This document shows, in pieces, positions 33,059 to 40,942 of a stretch of 53,381 bases of DNA. Both the position numbers and the translations under genes were made by a program. Origin of the DNA: Ancylobacter novellus (lineage in GTDB: Bacteria > Pseudomonadota > Alphaproteobacteria > Rhizobiales > Xanthobacteraceae); NCBI GenBank assembly GCA_003241485.1, contig QFQD01000012.1, positions 1 to 53,381 of the forward strand, written 5' to 3'. Below the pieces are notes generated by a model. It saw nothing but the letters and a program-made list of their open reading frames with translations. It was not told the DNA's origin and ran no database searches. Each line of letters opens with the position of its first letter. Positions within the stretch are counted from its first letter, which is position 1.

Positions 33059-33970
33059 ATGTCCGCAGACCTGCAACCTGACCCGACCGCGATCGGCGAC
33101 GTCTCGACCCCGCCCTTCGCCGTGCTCCCCGATCCCGCCACGCTGTTCGGTGTTCGCGCGCAGAGGCTGAAGACCTATGCGGCGGTGAGCCCGCTCAAGC
33201 CCTATCTCGACTTCGTTGCCGGCCTCGTGGAAGCGCAGGGCGCCATCGTGCCCGCGCTGCCGCCGGTCGAACTGCCCGAGCGGGAGACCATGGAGCGCGC
33301 GGCGTCCTTTGCCATGCCCCCGCTCGACCGCACCGGATTCAAGCTCGACGACACGCTGGAGACGACGCTGGAGGCGATGTTCGACGCCAGCGCGCGTGTC
33401 GCCATGCCGAAGGAAGCCGCGGATGCGCTGACCCGCGTGCGCCGCGCCGATGGCGCCGAGCGCGCGCAGATGGTGCGCGACGTGCTGGCCCATGACATGC
33501 CGATCGAGACGCTGGCCGAGCATGTCTATGTCGCGGCGGCGTTGCAGGTGCACTTCGCCCGCCTTGCCGCCGGCCTCGATGCCGAAAAGCTGGTGCCGGT
33601 GGGCGATGGCGTCTGCCCCGCCTGCGGTGGCCCGCCGGTCGCCTCGCTCATCGTCGAGTGGAAGAACGCGCATGGCAACCGCTTCTGCGTCTGCTCGCTG
33701 TGCTCGACGCTGTGGAACTATGTCCGCATCCGCTGCTGCTCCTGCGGTTCGACCAAGGGCATCGGCTATCAGGAAATCGAGTCGAGCCCCGGCACGGTGA
33801 AGGCCGAGACCTGTGACGAGTGCCGCACCTATGTGAAGGTGATGTACCAGAACAAGGACATCACGATCGAAGCCGTCGCCGACGATATCGGCACGCTCGC
33901 GCTCGACATGATGATGCGCGAGGGCCCCTACCGGCGGGCGGCGTTCAATCCCTTCCTGCTCGGCTATTGA
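33059..33970 (+). CDS. fdhE: formate dehydrogenase accessory protein FdhE
   Basis: A 303-residue cytoplasmic maturation factor for respiratory formate dehydrogenases. The C-terminal half has four Cys pairs forming rubredoxin-like metal sites: CPACGGPP, CVCSLCSTLW, CCSCGSTKG and CDECRTYVK. The N-terminal half is helical. It binds the Tat-bound catalytic subunit before export. It lies 157 bp after fdnI and 10 bp before selA, tying enzyme maturation to Sec synthesis in one transcription unit. Confidence 0.95.
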   Translation: MSADLQPDPTAIGDVSTPPFAVLPDPATLFGVRAQRLKTYAAVSPLKPYLDFVAGLVEAQGAIVPALPPVELPERETMERAASFAMPPLDRTGFKLDDTLETTLEAMFDASARVAMPKEAADALTRVRRADGAERAQMVRDVLAHDMPIETLAEHVYVAAALQVHFARLAAGLDAEKLVPVGDGVCPACGGPPVASLIVEWKNAHGNRFCVCSLCSTLWNYVRIRCCSCGSTKGIGYQEIESSPGTVKAETCDECRTYVKVMYQNKDITIEAVADDIGTLALDMMMREGPYRRAAFNPFLLGY

Positions 33971-33980
33971 GGGCGCGGCG

Positions 33981-35408
33981 ATGGATGCGGAAGCCCGCCC
34001 CTCCCTTCGCGACCTGCCCTCGGTCGATCTCGTGCTGAAGACGCCGGCCGGGCAGATGGCGGTCGAGCGCTTCGGCCGGCCAGCCGCGACCGCCGCCATC
34101 CGTGTCGCGCTGGACGAGGTGCGCGGCTGCGTGCTGGCGGGTCACCTCGCCAGCCTGCCGATGCCGGACCATGTCGCGCTGGCAGCGGCCGAGACGCTGG
34201 AGCGGGCGGCCCGTTCCAGCCTGCGGCCGGTCTTCAACCTCACCGGCACGGTGCTGCACACCAATCTCGGCCGCGCCCTGCTGGCCGAGGAAGCGGTCGA
34301 GGCGGCAACCGCCGCCATGCGCTCCGCCGTGGCGCTGGAATTCGATCTCGCCAGCGGCACGCGCGGCGAGCGCGACGACCATGTGCGCGAGCTGCTGATC
34401 GAGCTGACCGGGGCGGAGGACGCCACGGTCGTCAACAACAACGCCGCCGCCGTGCTGCTGGTGCTGAACACGCTGGGGCAGAACCGCGACGGCAGCCCGC
34501 GCGAGGCCGTTGTCTCGCGCGGTGAGCTGATCGAGATCGGCGGCGCCTTCCGCATGCCCGACATCATGGCCCGCGCCGGCGTGACGCTGGTCGAGGTCGG
34601 CACCACCAACCGCACCCACCCCAAGGACTATGCCGGCGCCATCGGCGAGGCGACGGGGCTGGTGCTGAAGGTGCACACGTCGAATTACCGCATCGAGGGG
34701 TTCACCCGCGAGGTGCCCGCGCGCGAGCTGGCGGTGATCGCCCATGCGCGCGGCGTGCCGCTGGTGAACGACCTCGGCTCCGGCACGCTGGTCGACCTCG
34801 CGCGGCTTGGCCTGGCGCATGAGCCGACCGTCCGCGAGGCGGTCGCGGACGGGGCGGACATCATCACCTTCTCCGGCGACAAGCTGCTCGGCGGGCCGCA
34901 GACCGGCTTCATCGTCGGCCGCGCCGACCTCATCGCGGCGATCAACCGGAACCCGATGAAGCGCGCCTTGCGCGTCGACAAGGTGCGCCTGGCCGCGCTG
35001 GAGGCGACGCTGAAGCTCTACCGCGATCCCGAGCGGCTGGTCGCGCGCCTCCCGACGCTGCGGCTGCTGGCGCGCACGCGGGCCGAACTCGCCGCCCGCG
35101 CCCACGCGCTGGCCGAACCGCTGGCCACCGCTCTCGGCGACGGCTTCGACATCGAGGTGGTGGAGTGCGCCAGCCAGATCGGCTCCGGCGCGCTGCCGCT
35201 GGAGACGCTGCCGAGCGCGGCGCTGGCCATCCGTCCGGCGGGCGAGGCGTCCGGCGGGCGGCTCAACGCGCTGGCCGCCGCCTTGCGCGCGCTGCCCATT
35301 CCGGTGGTCGGGCGCATCACCGAGGGGGCGTTGCTGTTCGATCTGCGCTGCCTTGAGGACGAGGCCGGCTTTCTCGACAGCCTCGCGGAGCTGAGGCCGC
35401 CCTCATGA
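33981..35408 (+). CDS. selA: L-seryl-tRNA(Sec) selenium transferase
   Basis: A 475-residue PLP enzyme converting Ser-tRNA-Sec to Sec-tRNA-Sec with selenophosphate. The PLP lysine is Lys301 in TFSGDKLLGGPQ (E. coli Lys295). Other family marks: the N-terminal tRNA-binding domain (LPSVDLVLKTPAGQ), FNLTGTVLHTNLGRA, NNNAAAVLL and HTSNYRIEGF. The stop overlaps the selB start (ATGA). Confidence 0.97.
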   Translation: MDAEARPSLRDLPSVDLVLKTPAGQMAVERFGRPAATAAIRVALDEVRGCVLAGHLASLPMPDHVALAAAETLERAARSSLRPVFNLTGTVLHTNLGRALLAEEAVEAATAAMRSAVALEFDLASGTRGERDDHVRELLIELTGAEDATVVNNNAAAVLLVLNTLGQNRDGSPREAVVSRGELIEIGGAFRMPDIMARAGVTLVEVGTTNRTHPKDYAGAIGEATGLVLKVHTSNYRIEGFTREVPARELAVIAHARGVPLVNDLGSGTLVDLARLGLAHEPTVREAVADGADIITFSGDKLLGGPQTGFIVGRADLIAAINRNPMKRALRVDKVRLAALEATLKLYRDPERLVARLPTLRLLARTRAELAARAHALAEPLATALGDGFDIEVVECASQIGSGALPLETLPSAALAIRPAGEASGGRLNALAAALRALPIPVVGRITEGALLFDLRCLEDEAGFLDSLAELRPPS

Positions 35409-37393
35409 TTATCGGCACGGCCGGCCATATCGACCACGGCAAGACCGCGCTGGTGGGCGCGCTCACCGGGGTCGATACCGACCGGCTGAAGGAAGAGAAG
35501 GCGCGGGGCATCTCCATCGACCTCGGCTTCGCCTATCTGCCGACGGAGGCGGGCACGCTCGGCTTCATCGACGTGCCAGGCCATGAGAAGTTCATCCACA
35601 CCATGCTGGCGGGGGCGAGCGGCATCGACTTCGCCCTGCTGATCGTCGCCGCCGATGACGGGGTGATGCCGCAGACGCGTGAGCACCTCGCGCTGCTCGA
35701 CCTGCTCGGCATTGCAAATGGCATTGTCGCGCTGACCAAGGCCGACCTCGCCGACGGGGCACGCCGGCAGGCGGTGGAGGAGGAGATCGCCGCGCTGCTG
35801 GAGGGTACCGCGCTGGAGGGCGCCCCGGTCGTCCCCGTTTCGTCGCTGACCGGCGAGGGGGTCGACGAGCTGCGCGAACGGCTGGTGGACGCGGCGCGGG
35901 CGTTTCGCGCGCGGGCGGCGGAAGGCCGCTTCCGCCTCGCCATCGACCGCAGCTTCACGCTATCCGGCGCCGGCACGGTTGTGACCGGCACGGTGCTCTC
36001 CGGCCGGGTGAAGGTCGGCGACCAGCTCATCGTCTCGCCCGCGGGCATCGCCGCGCGCGTGCGCTCCATCCATGCGCAGAACCGCAAGGCGGAGGAGGGC
36101 CGCGCCGGGGATCGCTGCGCGCTGAACCTTGCCGGCGAGGGCGTGACGCATGAGGCGATCGCCCGCGGCGACATGGTGCTCGATCCGGTGCTGCACGCAC
36201 CGACCGAGCGGATCGACGCGCGGCTGCGGGTGCTGCCGGGGGAGCCCAAGGCACTCGGGCAGTGGTTCCCGGTGCGGCTGCACCATGCCTCGGTGGAGGT
36301 CGGCGCGCGGCTGGTGCCGCTGTCGCGCGACGCCGTGCCGCCAGGGGGCGAGGCCTATGTCCAGCTGGTGCTGGAGCGGCCCATCGCGGCGGCGAGCGGC
36401 GATCGCTTCGTGATCCGCGATACCTCGGCGCAGCGCACCATTGGCGGCGGCGAGTTTCTCGACCTGCGCGCCCCGGCCCGCAAGCGCCGTACACCGGAGC
36501 GCCTCGCCCAGCTCGAAGCGTGGACGCAGGCCGATCCCGCTGTCGCGGTGGCGCGCCTGCTCGACGGCGAGCCGTGGAATCTCGATCTCGATGCTTTTGC
36601 GCGGGACCGGGCGCTGGCCGAAGCGACGACCGCCGGAATCATCGCGCAGCTTGGGCTCGTGGTCCTGACCGCGAGCGGTGCGCGCACCGCGCTCTCCGCG
36701 GCGCGATGGGACCTCTACCGCGCCGCGCTGCTGGCGGAGCTGACGCGCTTTCACGACGCCAATCCGGACCTGCCGGGCATGGGGGCGGAAAAGCTGCGCC
36801 TCGCTCTGGTGCCGCGTCTTGCCAAACCCGTCTTCGCCGAGGCGCTGCGGCGGCTGGCCGGCGAGGGGCGCGTGGGGCTCGACGGCGCCTGGGTGCGCCT
36901 CGCCGGGCACGAGGTGCGCCTCACCCGACCCGACGAGGTGCTGTGGGAGATGATCGAGCCGCGCCTTGGCGGGGCCGAGCGGTTCCGCCCGCCGCGCGTG
37001 CGCGATCTCGCCAGCCTCACCGGAGCGCCGGAGCCCGATATTCGCCGGCTGATGAAGCTGCTCGGGCGGATGGGGCGGGCCGACGAGGTGGCGCACGACC
37101 ATTTCTTCCTGCGCGCGACGGTGGCCGAGATGGTCATGATGGTGCGCGACCTCTCGCAGAACACCCCTGGCCGCCAGTTCCCGGCCGCCGCGTTCCGCGA
37201 CCGCGTGGAGGCGGGTGAGCACGCGGTCGGCCGCAAGGTCGCCATCCAGATTCTGGAGTTCTTCGACCGGCACGGCGTGACGCTCCGCCGTGGAGATATG
37301 CGGCGCATCAACCCGCACAGGCTGGACCTGTTCGGCGCGATAGCCGAAGATGCGGGCGACACAGCTTCTGGAAGGGAAGCATCACTGGTGTGA
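35405..37393 (+). CDS. selB: selenocysteine-specific elongation factor
   Basis: A 662-residue translation GTPase that brings Sec-tRNA to UGA codons carrying a SECIS. G1 GHIDHGKTALVGAL, switch region GISIDLGFAY, G3 DVPGHEKFIHTM, G4 TKADL are present, then EF-Tu-like domains 2 and 3 (to about 355) and C-terminal winged helices that bind SECIS (last one: VGRKVAIQILEFFDRHGVTLRRGDMRRI). The gene overlaps selA by 4 bp. Its last seven codons and UGA stop lie inside the tRNA-Sec gene: codon 656 begins exactly at the first tRNA base. The extra tail after the last winged helix is short and likely dispensable. Confidence 0.96.
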   Translation: MIIGTAGHIDHGKTALVGALTGVDTDRLKEEKARGISIDLGFAYLPTEAGTLGFIDVPGHEKFIHTMLAGASGIDFALLIVAADDGVMPQTREHLALLDLLGIANGIVALTKADLADGARRQAVEEEIAALLEGTALEGAPVVPVSSLTGEGVDELRERLVDAARAFRARAAEGRFRLAIDRSFTLSGAGTVVTGTVLSGRVKVGDQLIVSPAGIAARVRSIHAQNRKAEEGRAGDRCALNLAGEGVTHEAIARGDMVLDPVLHAPTERIDARLRVLPGEPKALGQWFPVRLHHASVEVGARLVPLSRDAVPPGGEAYVQLVLERPIAAASGDRFVIRDTSAQRTIGGGEFLDLRAPARKRRTPERLAQLEAWTQADPAVAVARLLDGEPWNLDLDAFARDRALAEATTAGIIAQLGLVVLTASGARTALSAARWDLYRAALLAELTRFHDANPDLPGMGAEKLRLALVPRLAKPVFAEALRRLAGEGRVGLDGAWVRLAGHEVRLTRPDEVLWEMIEPRLGGAERFRPPRVRDLASLTGAPEPDIRRLMKLLGRMGRADEVAHDHFFLRATVAEMVMMVRDLSQNTPGRQFPAAAFRDRVEAGEHAVGRKVAIQILEFFDRHGVTLRRGDMRRINPHRLDLFGAIAEDAGDTASGREASLV

Positions 37394-37465
37394 TGTCCGG
37401 GCTTCAAACCCGGGAGGGGCCGCGAGACGGTCTCTGGTGGGTTCGACTCCCACTCTCTTCCGCCA
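37370..37465 (+). tRNA. selC: tRNA-Sec (UCA)
   Basis: A 96-nt tRNA with encoded GCCA end. An 8-bp acceptor stem (GGAAGGGA/UCUCUUCC), 6-bp D-stem CATCAC/GTGATG, anticodon stem CCGGG/CCCGG with TCA at 37404-37406, long variable arm (GGGCCG/CGGTCT) and 5-bp T-stem GTGGG/CCCAC are all formed, the hallmarks of bacterial tRNA-Sec. It overlaps the selB 3' end by 24 nt on the same strand, and a terminator follows. Confidence 0.97.
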
Positions 37466-37490
37466 CCTTTCCGGGCAATGCGGGATGTGA

Positions 37491-37525
37491 AAAAGGGCCG
37501 GCACTACGCGAGTGCCGGCCCTTTT
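37491..37525. terminator. bidirectional terminator between selC and bcsK
   Basis: A perfect 15-bp stem, AAAAGGGCCGGCACT (37491-37505) with its complement at 37511-37525, and a 5-nt loop. It has A's before and T's after the stem, so it serves both the fdn-sel operon and the convergent cellulose operon. Confidence 0.9.
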
Positions 37526-37550
37526 CGTTTTCAGGCGATGGCGCGGGGCC

Positions 37551-39902
37551 TTACCAGGTGTCGCGGCGCTGGCGGGTAGCGATAAGCACCGTTTCCACGC
37601 CGTTCATGGCTTCCGGATTGCCCTGTGCGGCGAGCGCCTTGAAGATGCGGTTGGCCGACTGATAGTCGCCGATCTTGTAGTAGCACCAGGCCCGCATCAT
37701 CATCAGGTCCTGCTGCTCGGGGGCGATGCGGGCGACCTCGTCGAGGGCGATGAGCGCCTCGACATAGCGGCCGTCCTTGTAGAACTCGAAGGCGCGCTGG
37801 GTCAGCAGATCCTTGGTGAGCGCCAGCGAGCGTCGCGGGCTCTGCGGGGCCTCAAGCGCGGCCGCGCTGGCGGCGTTGGTCATGCCCTTGCGAAGATAGG
37901 CCAGCGACTTGCCATAGGCGGCGTCTTCCGCCGTGCGGCCGGCACCGTACTTGATCGCGTAGTCGAAGGCCGGGATCGCTTCCATCGGCCGGTTCAGCTC
38001 CATGAGCTGCCAGCCACGGGCGAGCGAGGCCGCCGCGCCGCCACCACCGCCGCCGCTGCCGACATCGGTCACGGTGCTGCCGGTGCGGGCGACCGAGCGG
38101 GTGATCGGCCGCCGGCGCGGCGTGGGCGCAGCGTAGCTCGCGGCAACCGGCGCGGCATAAGCCCGCTCGGCAGCAACCTGCGTGGTGACAGCCGGCGTGG
38201 CGGCGCCCGGCACAGGCTGGAACTGCGCCGTGGGTTGATAGGTCGACTGGGCGCCCTGGAACTGCGGGATCGGCTGAAACTGGCCGGTCGGCGCATAGGA
38301 CATGGCGGGCGCAGCCGGCTGCACGGCAGTGGAGCCGGGCACGGGAACGAATTGCGGCGCCGCCGTCCCGGGAACGTAACCGCGGGCGCTACTGACCGTC
38401 GGCGCGCCGACCGGCGGCGGCTGCAGCGTGGGGGTGGGGGTCAGACGCGCAGCGGCGGCGACCAGAGGATCGGTGTAGCGGCGGGTCGCGGTCTGCGCGT
38501 TGCGGGCCTCGAGGCGGGCACGCACCACCGGATCGACCAGCGCGACGATGCGCTCGGAGCGCGGGCCCCAGCTGCGCACCATCGCCATGAGGCGCGCCTG
38601 GTCGCCAAGGCGCCAGAAGGTGAGCGACAGGCCATAGGCGGAGGGTTCGTCGTTCGGGTCCCAGGTGAGGGCCGTCTCGAACCAGGACTGGGCGGTGACG
38701 ATCTGCCCGGTATTGTAGGCGTACCATCCGAGCGCCTGCGCGCCGGGGACGTACTTGTCGCGCATCACCACCGGGCTGAAGCGCGACAGCACGATCTCGT
38801 CGAGCACCGGCGGGGGATCGGCCGTCAGAAGGCTGATGACGACGTCGAGATAGGCCTTGTTGTTCTCGGGCGCGCTGTCGCGCCACTCATAGGCGATCGG
38901 CTCGGCTTCCAGCGCGCGGCCGAGGAAATTGAGCGCGAGCACATAGCCTTCCGCCGACTTCGGACCGCCCTTGCGGTCGAGTGCCAGCTTGAACCATTCG
39001 AGAGCGCGCTGCGCCTCGTCGTGCCGGAACAGATACCAGCCCAGCAGCAGCGGATCGCCCGGCGTGGTGTTCTGCCGCGCCAGCTCTTCCATGCGCTTGA
39101 TGTCGTGATCGGGCACGGAGAATTCGGGATTCTCCGCCGCCTTGCCCATACGCCGGCGGATCAGGTCGTCACGCAGGACATCGAATTCCGGCTTGTCGTC
39201 GGCGTCCTTGCGCTCCAGCTCCATGAGCTTGGCGATCTGTTCGTCGGTCAGCAGCGGGATCGCCTTCTGCATCGTCGCGAGCCGTTCGCTCGGATCGTTG
39301 CAGTTGGTCAGCACATAGGTGTAGGCGTCCAGCGCGCGCGGCAGCTGGTTGGTCTTGCTGAACGCCTCGGCGACGCGCCAGAGAATGTCGACATTCGAGC
39401 AGGTGAGGACGCCTGGCGTCTCGGTGGCCAACCGCAGCACCGTCGACCATTGCTGGGCGTCAGAAGCGTTGATGAGACGCTGGCGGGTTTCCGATTCGTT
39501 GAGCCGGGCGATCAGGTCGGCCGGCGGATCCCATGAGGGATCTGCCGTCTGCCGCGCGGTAATGGCGCTGCGCACGTCGCTGTACTTGCCCTCGGCATAG
39601 AGCTTCCACATCCGCTCCAGCTCGGTATCGGTCTGCGGGCCGAACAGATCGGCGGGCGGAGACCATTCCGGATAGAGCGCACGCAGGCGGGCGATTTCGG
39701 CTTCGAGACGGCGGGTATCGCCTTGCGAGGCGAAGTAGCGCAGGGCGGTTTCGTCAACCTTGGGACGGGCCGCGTTCGACGTGTCGCCGGTGCGGTTGGC
39801 GGGCGTGTTGCCCGAGCTGCCCGGGAGCTCGATCTGCTGTGCGATCGCCGGGAGGACGGTTCCCCCCAGCACGATCAGCAGAGCGGCTCTCTTCAAAGAC
39901 AT
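37551..39902 (-). CDS. bcsK: TPR-containing cellulose biosynthesis protein (BcsK-like)
   Basis: A 783-residue exported protein: signal peptide (about 1-22), many helical TPR/Sel1-like units (about 50-470), a low-complexity linker rich in Pro/Gln/Ala (about 490-610, with repeated QFQP-type units), a GGGGGG hinge near 640, and a last TPR block (about 645-783). Place in the operon after bcsZ and the absence of a beta-barrel fit BcsK, the TPR protein of type III cellulose operons, rather than full BcsC. Likely a periplasmic scaffold. It overlaps bcsZ by 10 bp. Confidence 0.8.
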   Translation of the reverse strand: MSLKRAALLIVLGGTVLPAIAQQIELPGSSGNTPANRTGDTSNAARPKVDETALRYFASQGDTRRLEAEIARLRALYPEWSPPADLFGPQTDTELERMWKLYAEGKYSDVRSAITARQTADPSWDPPADLIARLNESETRQRLINASDAQQWSTVLRLATETPGVLTCSNVDILWRVAEAFSKTNQLPRALDAYTYVLTNCNDPSERLATMQKAIPLLTDEQIAKLMELERKDADDKPEFDVLRDDLIRRRMGKAAENPEFSVPDHDIKRMEELARQNTTPGDPLLLGWYLFRHDEAQRALEWFKLALDRKGGPKSAEGYVLALNFLGRALEAEPIAYEWRDSAPENNKAYLDVVISLLTADPPPVLDEIVLSRFSPVVMRDKYVPGAQALGWYAYNTGQIVTAQSWFETALTWDPNDEPSAYGLSLTFWRLGDQARLMAMVRSWGPRSERIVALVDPVVRARLEARNAQTATRRYTDPLVAAAARLTPTPTLQPPPVGAPTVSSARGYVPGTAAPQFVPVPGSTAVQPAAPAMSYAPTGQFQPIPQFQGAQSTYQPTAQFQPVPGAATPAVTTQVAAERAYAAPVAASYAAPTPRRRPITRSVARTGSTVTDVGSGGGGGGAAASLARGWQLMELNRPMEAIPAFDYAIKYGAGRTAEDAAYGKSLAYLRKGMTNAASAAALEAPQSPRRSLALTKDLLTQRAFEFYKDGRYVEALIALDEVARIAPEQQDLMMMRAWCYYKIGDYQSANRIFKALAAQGNPEAMNGVETVLIATRQRRDTW

Positions 39903-40942
39903 CTCGGATACTTCTCCGCGACTAGCGCCCAGCCCAACAAGTACAAAGTCGACGGATAGTAGAGCGTAGGCTCGAACCGCCGCAGATCATCCGGAATAGG
40001 GGTCGCGTTCAGGGCACATGCCAGAACCGCCCCGAGCATGCGATAGCCCGGCTCGGTCAGCCGCGTGATTACGCGTCCGGTGGGAATCTCGACGACCGCG
40101 GGGGTGCCCCCATTCTCGATCAGCCAGTTCCGCCGGAATGTCTCCTGTAGCTCTGCGTCCACTATCCCCGCACGCAATAGGTAAAGAGATATCCTTAACG
40201 AATTGTAACCAAAGACCGGGGTGAAGCCCTCGGCCACAGTTACGGGCGCGTTGGCCGGCGCCGATATCCAGTCCGGCGGAAGTCGCGCGGGACCGAGCTG
40301 CGCGATGCGCAGCAATTCGATTCCACCGGCGGCCACCCCGTCCCAGTCGGTCTCTGGGGCGAGCTGCTTCATCACCGGAAAAGCTTCGAAGATCCAATAG
40401 GATAGATTGAGGATCGGGCCATCCGGCCGGTCGCCGGCGGCAAAGCCCGTGGCGCCGGGCAGCAGAACCAGCCGGCTGCCGCTGCGCACGACCAGCTTCT
40501 TGCCCACGGCCCGCGCCATCCTCTGGGCGCTGTCTATATAGGACTGGTTGCCCCACGTTCTTCCAGCCCGCGCCAAAGCATAAGCAATTAATAGATCGCC
40601 GTCGCTCGCCGCGTTGACGTCGGTAACACGAGGTGTCGAATTCGGGTCCCAGCGCCATGCAGCGAGTCCGTCGTCGCGAATCAGCAACTCGGTACGCGTG
40701 AAGCTCCATATGCGCTCGAAATTGCTTCTGTCACCAGCTAAATAAGCCAGAAGCAACCCATAGCCCTGACCTTCGCTATGACTGATCCCGCCATTGGCCG
40801 TGTCGACGACCCGGCCCGAGTCATCGACGAAGTGCTCCATATAAGCGTTCCACGCCGCCGTCGGGATCGGAGAGGTCTGCGCTTGCACTGAAACAACCCC
40901 GAAGGCGAGCACGAAGATGCTGGCGACGAGGTGTTTCATCAT
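39893..40942 (-). CDS. bcsZ: periplasmic endo-1,4-beta-glucanase
   Basis: A 349-residue GH8 enzyme of cellulose operons. After the signal peptide (about 1-22) come WNAYMEHFVDDSGRVVD, the acid residue segment GGISHSEGQGYGLLLA (general acid Glu) and NAASDGDLLIAYALARAG (Asp), as in E. coli BcsZ. It trims or edits nascent glucan during export. The start is ATG 40942, overlapping the bcsB stop (ATGA); the longer upstream frame is a shadow over bcsB. The codons here are somewhat less GC-rich than those of the neighbours. Confidence 0.95.
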   Translation of the reverse strand: MMKHLVASIFVLAFGVVSVQAQTSPIPTAAWNAYMEHFVDDSGRVVDTANGGISHSEGQGYGLLLAYLAGDRSNFERIWSFTRTELLIRDDGLAAWRWDPNSTPRVTDVNAASDGDLLIAYALARAGRTWGNQSYIDSAQRMARAVGKKLVVRSGSRLVLLPGATGFAAGDRPDGPILNLSYWIFEAFPVMKQLAPETDWDGVAAGGIELLRIAQLGPARLPPDWISAPANAPVTVAEGFTPVFGYNSLRISLYLLRAGIVDAELQETFRRNWLIENGGTPAVVEIPTGRVITRLTEPGYRMLGAVLACALNATPIPDDLRRFEPTLYYPSTLYLLGWALVAEKYPRCL

